Source of the DNA: JABSSA01 sp039984715
GTDB taxonomy: Bacteria; Pseudomonadota; Alphaproteobacteria; Rhodobacterales; Rhodobacteraceae
Reading direction: 5' to 3'
Length of the DNA: 64,000 bases
NCBI GenBank assembly: GCA_039984715.1
Contig: JBDWUA010000004.1
Location: 62,001-126,000 of the forward strand
Below are positions 26,418-34,280 of this stretch, one piece after another; position 1 is the stretch's first letter; every line of letters starts with the position of its first letter. Both the position numbers and the translations under genes were made by a program. Under the pieces are notes generated by a model. It saw only the letters and a list, made by a program, of their open reading frames with translations, was not told the DNA's origin and ran no database searches.

Positions 26418-27877
26418 CCTATATTCTGGCAATTGATCAGGGGACGACATCGTCCCGTGCGATCCTGTTTGACGGTCAGATGCAGCCTGTGGCCAGTGCG
26501 CAGCAGGAATTCACGCAGCATTTCCCGGCCAGTGGTTGGGTTGAACATGATGCGGACGAAATCTGGGACAGTGTTGTCAATGTGTGTCGCAAGGTCATGG
26601 CCGATCATGGCGTGAGCGCGGATGACATTGCCGGGATTGGCATTACGAACCAGCGTGAGACGACCCTGATTTGGGAGGCGGCCACCAGCAAACCGGTCGC
26701 GCCTGCAATCGTGTGGCAAGATCGGCGGACCTCGGACATTTGTGCGGGTCTCAAATCCGAAGGGTTCGAGGACGAGGTCACATCGCGCACAGGCTTGTTG
26801 CTGGACCCTTATTTCAGCGGCACCAAGGTCAAATGGTTGTTGGACAAATATGATCTGCGCGGGCGTGCTTCCGAATTGCGATTTGGCACAATGGACAGCT
26901 GGCTGATCTGGAAAATGACCGGCGGCAAAAACCATGTCACGGACGCGACCAACGCGGCGCGCACCATGCTGTATGACATCCATCAAGGTCAGTGGAGCCA
27001 TGAGATGTGCGCGATGTTGGACATTCCGATGTCGATGCTGCCCGAGGTGCACGATTCCGCCTCTGATTTCGGCGTTACCGATCTGCTGGGCGGGGCGACG
27101 CCCATTCTGGGGGTTGCCGGAGATCAGCAAGCCGCAACAATCGGTCAGGCGTGTTTCCAGCCGGGGATGTTGAAATCGACCTATGGCACTGGGTGCTTTG
27201 CGCTGTTGAACACGGGCAAAGACGCCGTGCGGTCGCAGAGCCGGCTTTTGACAACGGTGGCCTATCAGCTTGATGGCGTACCGACTTACGCGTTGGAAGG
27301 GTCGATCTTTATTGCGGGTGCGGTTGTCCAATGGTTGCGGGATGGTTTGAAAATCATACAAGCGGCCCCGGAAACGCAAAGCTTGGCGGATAAAGGGCGC
27401 GGGGATGTGATCCTTGTCCCGGCTTTCACGGGCCTTGGCGCACCCTATTGGGATGCGGAATGTCGTGGCGCAACCTTTGGCCTGACGCGTGATACGGGAC
27501 CTGCCGATATGGCGCGCGCCGCTTTGGAAAGCGTGGGCTTTCAGACCCGCGATCTGTGGGAAGCCATGCGCGCCGATTGGCCAGATGCGGGGGATGCCGT
27601 GTTGCGGGTGGATGGCGGGCTTAGTTCGAATGACTGGGCCATGCAATTCCTGTCCGATGTGTTGCAAGCCCCGGTTGACCGCCCCGCCAGCGTTGAAACG
27701 ACCGCTTTGGGGGCCGCATGGCTTGCCGGAATGCGGGCTGGAATTTATCCCGATATCCAAGGGTTCGCAGGTACATGGGCGCGAGAAAAGCGGTTTGAAA
27801 CAGCAATGCCATCGGATGAAGCATCCACGAAATACGCGCGTTGGAAGCGGGCCGTTAAGGCGACCCAATCCGTTTAA
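26414..27877 (+). CDS. glpK: Glycerol kinase
   Basis: A 487-residue FGGY-family kinase making glycerol 3-phosphate for GlpD. ATP-site DQGTTSSRAILFD at 8-20, GITNQRET, the glycerol-contact region VWQDRRT, the second FGGY signature GSIFIAGAVVQWLRDGL and VDGGLSSNDWAMQ. The start is fixed by the 4-base overlap with glpD and the family N-terminus MTYILAIDQG. No glycerol facilitator of the GlpF kind is nearby; the convergent channel is a water-type AqpZ. No repressor glpR in the window. Confidence 0.97.
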   Translation: MTYILAIDQGTTSSRAILFDGQMQPVASAQQEFTQHFPASGWVEHDADEIWDSVVNVCRKVMADHGVSADDIAGIGITNQRETTLIWEAATSKPVAPAIVWQDRRTSDICAGLKSEGFEDEVTSRTGLLLDPYFSGTKVKWLLDKYDLRGRASELRFGTMDSWLIWKMTGGKNHVTDATNAARTMLYDIHQGQWSHEMCAMLDIPMSMLPEVHDSASDFGVTDLLGGATPILGVAGDQQAATIGQACFQPGMLKSTYGTGCFALLNTGKDAVRSQSRLLTTVAYQLDGVPTYALEGSIFIAGAVVQWLRDGLKIIQAAPETQSLADKGRGDVILVPAFTGLGAPYWDAECRGATFGLTRDTGPADMARAALESVGFQTRDLWEAMRADWPDAGDAVLRVDGGLSSNDWAMQFLSDVLQAPVDRPASVETTALGAAWLAGMRAGIYPDIQGFAGTWAREKRFETAMPSDEASTKYARWKRAVKATQSV

Positions 27878-27895
27878 TACCCATCATTAAGACAT

Positions 27896-27929
27896 AAAAA
27901 GGGGCGCTTGGCTAAAGACCAAGCGCCCC
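27896..27929 (-). terminator. Rho-independent terminator of aqpZ
   Basis: A perfect 11-bp stem, ggggcgcttgg (27901-27911) with ccaagcgcccc (27919-27929), loop ctaaaga. On the minus strand it is followed by TTTTT (27896-27900), so it ends aqpZ. It may also stall transcription leaving glpK. Confidence 0.9.
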
Positions 27930-27951
27930 AGTGCCAGCTTTTGCTGCTTCT

Positions 27952-28638
27952 TCAGGCAGCGTCAGCGTCCAGCAATCCGGATTTGAACAAAATACCGGCC
28001 AAAACCGCGCCAATGATCGGCGCGACGATAAACAACCAAAGCTGTGACAACGCACCAGCACCAGCAAACAACGCAGGTCCAATAGAACGGGCAGGGTTCA
28101 CCGAAACACCGGTGACGTTAATGCCGACAAGGTGAATGACCACCAAAGCCAGACCAATCGCCAAACCCGCCATCGCAGCAGGCGCACCAGCACCCGTTGC
28201 GCCAAGGATCACAACCATAAACAAAAACGTAGCCACAACTTCGAAGATGAACGCAGCGATCATGCTGTATTCGCCCAAATATCCTGTGCCCCAGCCATTT
28301 TGACCCAAACCGTTTTCCGCAACAGAATAATCCGCCTTACCTGTGGCGATCAGCATCAAAACAAACGCACCAGCAACCGCGCCCGCAACCTGAGCGATCA
28401 TATACGGAACCGCCTCGGCAATTGTCATCCGTCCTGCGGCCACCATACCCAGCGACACGGCAGGGTTAATGTGGCAGCCAGAAACGTTACCAATACTGTA
28501 GGCCATACCAATCAGCGCCAAACCAAACGCAAAGCTGATCCCGGTCAAACCGATGTCAGCGCCTGCGATGACGGCCGCTCCGCACCCAAACAAAACCAAA
28601 GTAAATGTGCCGATAAATTCGGCGAGTGGCTTTTTCAT
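27952..28638 (-). CDS. aqpZ: Aquaporin Z-type water channel
   Basis: A 228-residue six-helix MIP channel. NPA boxes are at 58-60 and 181-183. The selectivity-filter positions, aligned by spacing to E. coli AqpZ, are Phe38, His169, Val178 and Arg184. Three match the water filter (Phe, His, Arg); the fourth lines the pore by its backbone in AqpZ, so Thr to Val is tolerable. It does not have the Trp-Gly-Phe-Arg set of GlpF, despite facing glpK. The ATG at 28638 is chosen for GGGAG 8 bases upstream. Convergent with glpK. Confidence 0.92.
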   Translation of the reverse strand: MKKPLAEFIGTFTLVLFGCGAAVIAGADIGLTGISFAFGLALIGMAYSIGNVSGCHINPAVSLGMVAAGRMTIAEAVPYMIAQVAGAVAGAFVLMLIATGKADYSVAENGLGQNGWGTGYLGEYSMIAAFIFEVVATFLFMVVILGATGAGAPAAMAGLAIGLALVVIHLVGINVTGVSVNPARSIGPALFAGAGALSQLWLFIVAPIIGAVLAGILFKSGLLDADAA

Positions 28639-28860
28639 ATCCCAACTCCCTGTTGGATGTTTTTCTATGCGCACTCCTAACTTTTATTTGTGATGGATAG
28701 GAGGGGAAACTTTGCCGAATGGTCCCACTCTTCGGATTAGGACGCCGGGTGCCTTTGATCTTCGGTGTTTCAATTGAATGAATTTAAGTCTGCTGAACTA
28801 GTACTGCTGACGTTGGCGACTTGCGCCGCTAAGGACGGCTAAGAACCTGCTTTCACCTAT

Positions 28861-28894
28861 TTTCACTGTCGTTTCAATTTCACCGTCGTTTCAA
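28861..28894 (+). repeat. Two tandem 17-base repeats upstream of the Hint gene
   Basis: tttcactgtcgtttcaa (28861-28877) is followed at once by tttcaccgtcgtttcaa (28878-28894); 16 of 17 bases agree. The pair lies 42 bases before the Hint gene start, in promoter position. Possibly a direct-repeat operator, possibly a recent slippage duplication. Confidence 0.7.
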
Positions 28895-28935
28895 TTTTGA
28901 GATAGCCTTAATCCATGCCATGGTAGAGGTCCGGC

Positions 28936-30045
28936 ATGACAATATTGGTCGGAAGCGGTTTTCATCTTACCACAGCACTAGGTGTCGCTGGAACGGCGGC
29001 TCAAGGTACTGTGCTATCTTACAGCAACCTCGGCCAAGTCAAAGATATTCAAACAGATGCCAGCCTTGCAAGCGGCGGCACCGTTATGCATTCTGGTGAC
29101 AGCATTGTTGTTGATACCGATGATGATGGTGATTTCTCGGACGAGGCGTCAACAACACAGACAGACAATGATCGTTATACAAGCTCAACGATCACCTATG
29201 CTGACGGGTCCACCTCGTCCGTCGCACTGGAATTGGTCACCCTGTCAGACGGCACGCAGGCCATTTTGTTTGATGATGACGCGACTAGCAGTATCAATGC
29301 GGCATCTGATCAGATCCATTCCATCACACTTGGCACGTTCAACACCGGCTCTAACAACAAATACCATCAGGGCGTTTTCAATAATACCATAACGAACTCG
29401 GTTGTTTGCTTTTGTGCAGAAACACTTATTCAAACACCGGCTGGTGAGCAGTTGATAGAAACTTTAGCGACAGGCGAGGACGTCGTAACCGCCCAAAATG
29501 GGGCACAAAAGATCGCATGGATAGGCAAACGTAAGTTGTCTTCCGCACAGCTTGTCGCTTCACCACATCTGAAACCGGTCCGCATCCGAGCCGGCGCATT
29601 GGGTGGGGGGGTTCCACGGGTCGACCTTCTGGTGTCGCCTCAACACCGTATTCTCATCGTCTCAAAGATCGCAGAGCGCATGTTTGGGCAAAGGGAAGTT
29701 TTGGTTCCTGCAATCAAACTGGTCGGTGCAGACGGCATCAAGCAAGTGACCTCGGTCGCGCCTGTTACCTACTTTCACATACTTTTTAAATCACATCAGA
29801 TCATCTTCGCCAACGGAGCTCCGGCCGAAAGTCTCTATACGGGCCCTCATGCGCTTCAGGCATTGCCGGATGAGGCGCGTAATGAAATTTACGAGATTTT
29901 ATCTGAGCTTAAGGCTGCTGGCCAAGCGACACGTCTTGCGCGTCCCACGATCCAAAAACAGACGTTTGTAAGCAAACTTTTGGCAAGGCACCAAAAGAAC
30001 AGCAAGCCGCTGGTGCTATTGGAGGACGCTGATGGTACCGCATGA
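28936..30045 (+). CDS. Hint-domain protein (Hedgehog/intein type)
   Basis: A 369-residue protein common in type in roseobacters. The first ~150 residues are acidic, rich in Ser, Thr, Asp and Gly (DTDDDGDFSDEASTTQTDND), resembling secreted calcium-binding repeats; no classical signal peptide is seen. From about residue 157 a Hint domain starts with CFCAETLIQTPAGEQLIETL, continues with DVVTAQNGAQKIAWIG, LLVSPQHRILI and THFHILF-like TYFHILFKSHQIIFANG, then a basic tail. Hint domains can self-splice or cleave, but the downstream nucleophile is not obvious. GAGGT 6 bases before the ATG. Lone gene behind tandem repeats. Confidence 0.82.
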   Translation: MTILVGSGFHLTTALGVAGTAAQGTVLSYSNLGQVKDIQTDASLASGGTVMHSGDSIVVDTDDDGDFSDEASTTQTDNDRYTSSTITYADGSTSSVALELVTLSDGTQAILFDDDATSSINAASDQIHSITLGTFNTGSNNKYHQGVFNNTITNSVVCFCAETLIQTPAGEQLIETLATGEDVVTAQNGAQKIAWIGKRKLSSAQLVASPHLKPVRIRAGALGGGVPRVDLLVSPQHRILIVSKIAERMFGQREVLVPAIKLVGADGIKQVTSVAPVTYFHILFKSHQIIFANGAPAESLYTGPHALQALPDEARNEIYEILSELKAAGQATRLARPTIQKQTFVSKLLARHQKNSKPLVLLEDADGTA

Positions 30046-30132
30046 GCTGTAGGACGTATTTCAGCACTCAAAGATAAGCCCAATTTTTAGCATTGCTGAT
30101 CACTTGCAGACCTTGAAGCAGCCACAGTAAAG

Positions 30133-30291
30133 GACCAGTTTGTCCCACATTGCAGTCATCCAACGATCTATCCATTTCTTGCTTGCGGCCAATGTCCGCT
30201 ATGCTGGCTGCAACCGCTGCATCTTGAGCGAGGGGCAAAGGTCGGAATGGGCCGTTCACAAGGGTGTATCAGCGGCCCAAAGCCGTTGATG
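30133..30291 (+). repeat. Direct repeat copy R1 (~159 bases)
   Basis: Hand alignment to 31731-31888 gives about 87% identity with three single-base gaps. The best-kept core is atttcttgcttgcg and the following 45 bases through gcatcttgagcgagggg. The palindrome present at the start of R2 is broken in this copy (gtcccacattgcagtc). The two copies are in the same orientation, 1.6 kb apart, on either side of the VPLPA-CTERM gene. Confidence 0.9.
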
Positions 30292-30475
30292 CTGCACCGC
30301 ATCCGATGACCGCAAAGAGCCCAGTGCCGAAAGTTGGGTCAATGTCTGCTTTGATGAAACAACGGTATTGAGAAACTAACGTATCGGTTTGATGGCTGAA
30401 AAACCGTGCCTTCATTTGTTTCTATTTTTTGATGGGGAAACTCTACACCGATTTGAACTAGTTTTAGGGGCGCAG

Positions 30476-30506
30476 GCCGGCAGCGGCTTTGATAGCCGCT
30501 GCCGGC
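30476..30506 (-). terminator. Strong hairpin after the VPLPA-CTERM gene
   Basis: A perfect 12-bp stem gccggcagcggc / gccgctgccggc with a 7-base loop, 6 bases past the stop codon on the minus strand. There is no T tract, so it may be an mRNA-protecting 3' stem rather than a textbook terminator. Confidence 0.6.
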
Positions 30507-30512
30507 TGTAAC

Positions 30513-31214
30513 TCAGGATTTGCGTCGTGAACGCAAAGCGCCAAATGCACCTAGACCAGCAAGCAAAGCTGGCAAACTGGCCGGAAGCGGTACAGCCGAA
30601 ACATCTGCAGTAACAAATTCCGCTGATAGGTCAATTGCGTCAAAGACCCATGAATTGTCAGCGCCCCAGTCCAGTACGAAGTCGATGCGATCACCTGCCG
30701 ACACGCTAAACGCCAGCGAGAAACTGTCATTTGGGTTCCCGGAGTTTATCGCGGTTGAGAACAGAGAAGTTCCCTCGTCAAAAATGTTAAATCCAACTTC
30801 TGTTGAAAATATGTCAGCTGGGTCAAGGCTTCCAGCAAGTGTCAATGAGGTGTCTTCTTGGGCTGTCCACCGCACTACTGCAACCTCACCGTTTGAATTC
30901 GGGTGAATTACGACGGCACCGGGGTCAAAGAACTGCGTTCCGTTGCGGGTCACCTGAGACGTCCCAGTGTTCTGCAAGATGCCGAAAAAGCGTGTGGGTT
31001 CATACCCATCAAGTCCCAGTCCTTCGACATTGGTGACTTGGGTAAATGTGGAAAATGTTGTGTAATCTCCACCCAAGCCATAGGTCCCGTACGACCAAGG
31101 ATTATCTGCACCAACATCGTTGGAAAAATCGTCGCTTAAATTGTAGGTGGCTGCAAACGATGCAGATGTACTTAGTAAGATTGCTGCAATAGCAAGTTTA
31201 GACACAGATTTCAC
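30513..31214 (-). CDS. Secreted protein with VPLPA-CTERM sorting signal
   Basis: A 233-residue exported protein. Signal peptide VKSVSKLAIAAILLSTSASFA; mature part is beta-rich (LSDDFSNDVGADNPWSYG to SWVFDAIDLSAEF) and looks like a jelly-roll or carbohydrate-binding fold; the C-terminus is VPLPASLPALLAGLGAFGAL then RSRRKS, a typical VPLPA-CTERM tripartite signal (motif, helix, basic tail), which is processed by exosortase-type enzymes. Start: the GTG at 31214 is chosen because GGAG lies 8 bases upstream and the signal peptide then begins correctly; the frame runs 25 codons further. No exosortase in the window. It is bracketed by the direct repeats R1 and R2. Confidence 0.82.
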   Translation of the reverse strand: MKSVSKLAIAAILLSTSASFAATYNLSDDFSNDVGADNPWSYGTYGLGGDYTTFSTFTQVTNVEGLGLDGYEPTRFFGILQNTGTSQVTRNGTQFFDPGAVVIHPNSNGEVAVVRWTAQEDTSLTLAGSLDPADIFSTEVGFNIFDEGTSLFSTAINSGNPNDSFSLAFSVSAGDRIDFVLDWGADNSWVFDAIDLSAEFVTADVSAVPLPASLPALLAGLGAFGALRSRRKS

Positions 31215-32159
31215 GTGGTTTCTCCGAGTGTTAAATTTTGTTATGTCTCGAAGCATGGGTCTGAAATTTGTTTGTTTAGGCTTGGACAAATGATAGGTTA
31301 CTAAACGGTAACTTTGCGTCTTTTTTCAAGCTAAGTAACAGTTGCGAAACAATCTGTTGGGAAGTGGGCCATTGCCATAAATACACGAACTGAAAGATGT
31401 TGCCGGGAAAACGGGCCGTCGCAAATTTTAGGTTCAGTCAGAAATGTCAGCCAACATTGTAAAACGCTTGATGGCAACCATATCAAGCCATGTATGATAC
31501 TTAGACGGGACATTGAACGGGTTGAATGACGTTAGTGACCCAAAAATAGATCAAACGCAGAGCTTGGTCCATTGCTGATGGTCAAGTGCGATGTCTGACA
31601 TCACAGGATAATCTAGCGAGGTCATCCTTTCTGGTAATTGTCATTTATGAGAGCGTTTTCGGGCCAAATCTAACTTCAAGTCACCAACGCAATGATCCCA
31701 AATGCAGGCATTCGAAACATAGTTTTGGATGTCCGGTTTGTCCGCATTGCGGACATCGAACGATCTATCGATTTCTTGCTTGCGACCAATGTCCGCTATG
31801 CTGGCTGCAACCGCAGCATCTTGAGCGAGGGGCGGAAGTCCGGAATGGGCCGTTCACGACGGTGTATCGTGGCCTAAAGCCGTTGATGTTGCGCGGCGGA
31901 GAATGGCTGGAAAGAGTCCTTAGTGACCGATGCCGCAGCATGCACATTTCTACGTTGAGGGCGAATAGCAACCCTTAGCAGCGGTGTGCGCCAAGGTGTT
32001 GCGACTTTCTCTGGCGCTGGTTCCCGTATCATATTTAGATATCTGGGTCGGTCACGATGATTAGCTAACCGCCAAACATCGAATATGGTTAGCTGATTTG
32101 TAACAGAGTGGCTAAGGGGGCTGAAATGATAGCTGTGAAAACGGACACAGAACGGGAAT
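31215..32159. other. 945-base gap holding repeat copy R2
   Basis: No convincing gene on either strand. It includes the divergent/upstream region of the VPLPA-CTERM gene (AT-rich, 31215-31340), R2 (31731-31888) and the region before the sulfotransferase remnant. A 130-codon frame across R2 (31586-31978) has no family features and simply reads through the repeat. Confidence 0.6.
31731..31888 (+). repeat. Direct repeat copy R2 (~158 bases)
   Basis: Same-orientation partner of R1. Close to its left end it has a perfect inverted repeat: gtccgca (31740-31746), t, tgcggac (31748-31754). Weaker similarity to R1 continues rightward to about 31930 (aaagagtccttagtgaccga). The 'gcggacatt/aatgtccgc' words recall dispersed intergenic repeats of marine alphaproteobacteria; no transposase is present. 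Confidence 0.9.
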
Positions 32160-32501
32160 GTGCACTTCTTTCATTTCGCCGATCTAAGCCGCGACCTGCG
32201 CGGGCAGATTGAGCGACTGGCCAACATTCTGAACATCTCGTTGTCATCACAGGTTTTGAGTGAACTGACAGAAGCGAATACATTTGTAAGCATGCGGAAG
32301 GTTGCCGAGGCCAGTGAAATGCGGTTTCACGAGAGTTCTCCGTTCCTCGACCAAGCGAAATTCTTCGCGTCTGGGACATCGAACAAGTGGGAAGGTCGAC
32401 TAAAGGACGAGGATATAGGTCGCTATTCGGACGTCTGCGCGTCACTCTTGCCACCTGAGGATGCCGCATGGCTAAACTGGGGTGATCAACGCAAGCCTTA
32501 G
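32160..32501 (+). pseudogene. C-terminal remnant of a sulfotransferase
   Basis: The 113-codon frame reads HFFHFADLSRDLRGQIERLA, then LNISLSS, NTFVSMRKVAEAS, FASGTSNKWEGRLKDEDIGRY and PPEDAAWLNWG. This is the tail of the family 1 sulfotransferase fold: the 'lvhyedL..d' strand, the 'FxxMK' helix, the 'GxxGxWrdvLt' block and the final 'Y....' helix. The N-terminal half with the PAPS-binding loop is missing, and the upstream 900 bases show no trace of it. The ATG at 32160 is therefore not a true start. Decayed gene next to the repeats, likely left by deletion or rearrangement. Confidence 0.7.
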
Positions 32502-32653
32502 CGTTGTTTCAGCGAGCTGTCCTAACTTTCCTGCATCGCCCATGAAGGTCAGCTTTGGATTGGTTCGCGATGTTCTTGTTCGTGGCTTTAATAGGCGTTG
32601 CGCAAGAAGAGTCTCGGGCGCAAATCCAATCTCTCGCATATAGGGAGGGTTGG

Positions 32654-32711
32654 GCAGTATACTGCAGGATCGCTGGTATTTGCTTGTCATACCTGTTTCA
32701 TATTGCAGGAT
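32654..32711 (+). promoter_or_regulatory. Candidate operator/promoter of the benzoate-CoA ligase operon
   Basis: A perfect 12-base palindrome gcagtatactgc (32654-32665) overlaps the first of two tgcaggat words (32663 and 32704, 41 bases apart). Between them a possible -35 ttgtca (32684-32689) stands 17 bases before aggata (32707-32712). TGCA repeats are reported in operators of the BoxR relative BzdR, and boxR ends this operon. Site and promoter are proposed by eye. Confidence 0.4.
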
Positions 32712-32741
32712 ATGACATCTACGATACGGGGGATGGCGGGC

Positions 32742-34280
32742 ATGTCAGGGAATGACAATACAGCAGTTTGGTTTATTGACCGGCACGTCACCGAAGGGCG
32801 CTCTGATCACGTGGCCTTTCGCGAAGCGGCGGGTCTTAAGCGCGAAATCACTTATGGGGACCTGAAGACCCGAACCGATCAGGTCGCGGGTGCCTTTGAT
32901 CGTGCGGGTTTCTTGCGGGACGAACGTGTTGTGTGTCTGATGTTGGATCAGATCGAATATGTCGAAGTGTTCTTTGGTGCTATGAAAGCGGGGGTTATCC
33001 CGATCGCACTGAACACTTTGCTAGCCACACCCGTATACGAGGCTATTTTAATAGACGCGCGGCCTTCGGGGTTGGTGGTATCTGCCGAACTTTGGGCTGT
33101 TGTCGCGCCTGCGGTGGCGGCGTGCGACCAATTGCGCCAGATTATTGTTGTCGGTGATGCGGTTGAGGGTACGCAATCCTACGGCGCGTTCATGGACGGG
33201 GCTCTGGCGCGGCCTGCGGTTCCGGTAAGCGCGGATGAAACGGCGTTTTGGCTCTATTCCAGCGGGTCGACGGGGCGTCCGAAAGGCGTTCGTCATGTGC
33301 ATGGGTCCATGCGTGCAACGGCTGAAACATATGGTTCCCAAGTTCTTGGGGTGCGTCCAGATGACGTGGTGTTTTCGGCGGCCAAGATCTTTTTCGCCTA
33401 TGGTCTGGGCAATTCGCTTAGTTTTCCGATGTCGGTTGGCGCGACGGCGATTTTGTTCAACGGTCGACCGACGCCGGATGTTATGATCGACACGATCAAA
33501 ACCGAACGGCCTACGATCTTTTGCGGTGTGCCGACCCTTTATGCGGCGATGGTCGCAGAGCTGGAACGCAACGGCGTGCCGGATGCCAATCTGCGTTTGT
33601 GCATTTCCGCTGGCGAGGCTTTGCCCGAACAAGTCGGGCTTAAGTGGCGCGACCTTTGGGGTGTCGATATCCTGGATGGTGTCGGGTCAACCGAGATGCT
33701 GCACATCTTTTTGTCGAATGCGCCGGGCGACGTGAAATACGGCACCTCCGGCGTTGCCGTGCCGGGATATGATTTGCGCATTGTCGATGAGACGGGTGCG
33801 GATCAGGGCCCCGGTGGGTTTGGGGAATTGCTGGTGCGTGGGTCGTCCGCTGCTGATGGGTATTGGAACCAGCGTGATAAAAGCCGCACAACATTTGAAG
33901 GCGAATGGACCAGAACCGGGGACAAGTACGAAGTCGCCGCAGATGGGCGCCTGATCTATTGCGGGCGCACTGATGACATGTTCAAGGTGTCCGGCATTTG
34001 GTGTGCTCCGTTCGAGGTCGAACAGGCTTTGGTTGCGCATCCTGCCGTGCTTGAAGCCGCTGTTGTGCCGTTGCGGGACGGCGACGGATTGGAAAAGCCA
34101 AAGGCCTTTGTGGTTTTGAAAGAGGCGCGGCCTGAAAACTTGGACGAGATGCTGAAAGAGTTTGTCAAAGACCGTGTTGGCAAATGGAAATACCCGCGTT
34201 GGATCGATGTTGTTGATGATTTGCCAAAGACAGCGACGGGCAAAATCCAACGGTTCAAATTGCGTGAGGATGACACATGA
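32742..34280 (+). CDS. Benzoate-CoA ligase
   Basis: A 512-residue adenylate-forming ligase that activates benzoate to benzoyl-CoA, the entry step of the Box pathway. Motifs: YSSGSTGRPKGVRHVH at about 171-186, the benzoate-CoA ligase block KIFFAYGLGNSLSFP, ILDGVGSTEMLHIFLSN, the hinge YCGRTDDMFKVSGIWCAPFEVE and the catalytic lysine in KTATGKIQRFKLR. Several in-frame starts exist (32598, 32712, 32733, 32742); the ATG at 32742 has GGGGGAT about 9 bases upstream and gives normal length, while the earlier ones overlap the likely promoter. Overlaps the next gene (ATGA). The context with boxB and boxC fixes benzoate as substrate. Confidence 0.92.
   Translation: MSGNDNTAVWFIDRHVTEGRSDHVAFREAAGLKREITYGDLKTRTDQVAGAFDRAGFLRDERVVCLMLDQIEYVEVFFGAMKAGVIPIALNTLLATPVYEAILIDARPSGLVVSAELWAVVAPAVAACDQLRQIIVVGDAVEGTQSYGAFMDGALARPAVPVSADETAFWLYSSGSTGRPKGVRHVHGSMRATAETYGSQVLGVRPDDVVFSAAKIFFAYGLGNSLSFPMSVGATAILFNGRPTPDVMIDTIKTERPTIFCGVPTLYAAMVAELERNGVPDANLRLCISAGEALPEQVGLKWRDLWGVDILDGVGSTEMLHIFLSNAPGDVKYGTSGVAVPGYDLRIVDETGADQGPGGFGELLVRGSSAADGYWNQRDKSRTTFEGEWTRTGDKYEVAADGRLIYCGRTDDMFKVSGIWCAPFEVEQALVAHPAVLEAAVVPLRDGDGLEKPKAFVVLKEARPENLDEMLKEFVKDRVGKWKYPRWIDVVDDLPKTATGKIQRFKLREDDT

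Larger units (their letters stand above)
30046..30512. other. 467-base gap holding repeat copy R1 and a hairpin
   Basis: No convincing gene. It contains the ~159-base direct repeat R1 (30133-30291), weak continued similarity to R2 up to about 30330, and the long GC hairpin at 30476-30506 after the VPLPA-CTERM gene. Confidence 0.6.

Noticed and set aside
26021..27868. 615-codon open frame on the minus strand under glpD/glpK
   Set aside because: It is the exact antisense of glpK and the end of glpD, rich in Arg, His and Pro with no family features, as expected from the reverse complement of a GC-rich gene.
28132..28680. 182-codon plus-strand frame opposite aqpZ
   Set aside because: Antisense of aqpZ; His/Arg/Asn-rich, no domain.
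31586..31978. 130-codon frame across repeat R2
   Set aside because: Reads through the repeat; R1 does not keep the frame, and there is no ribosome binding site.
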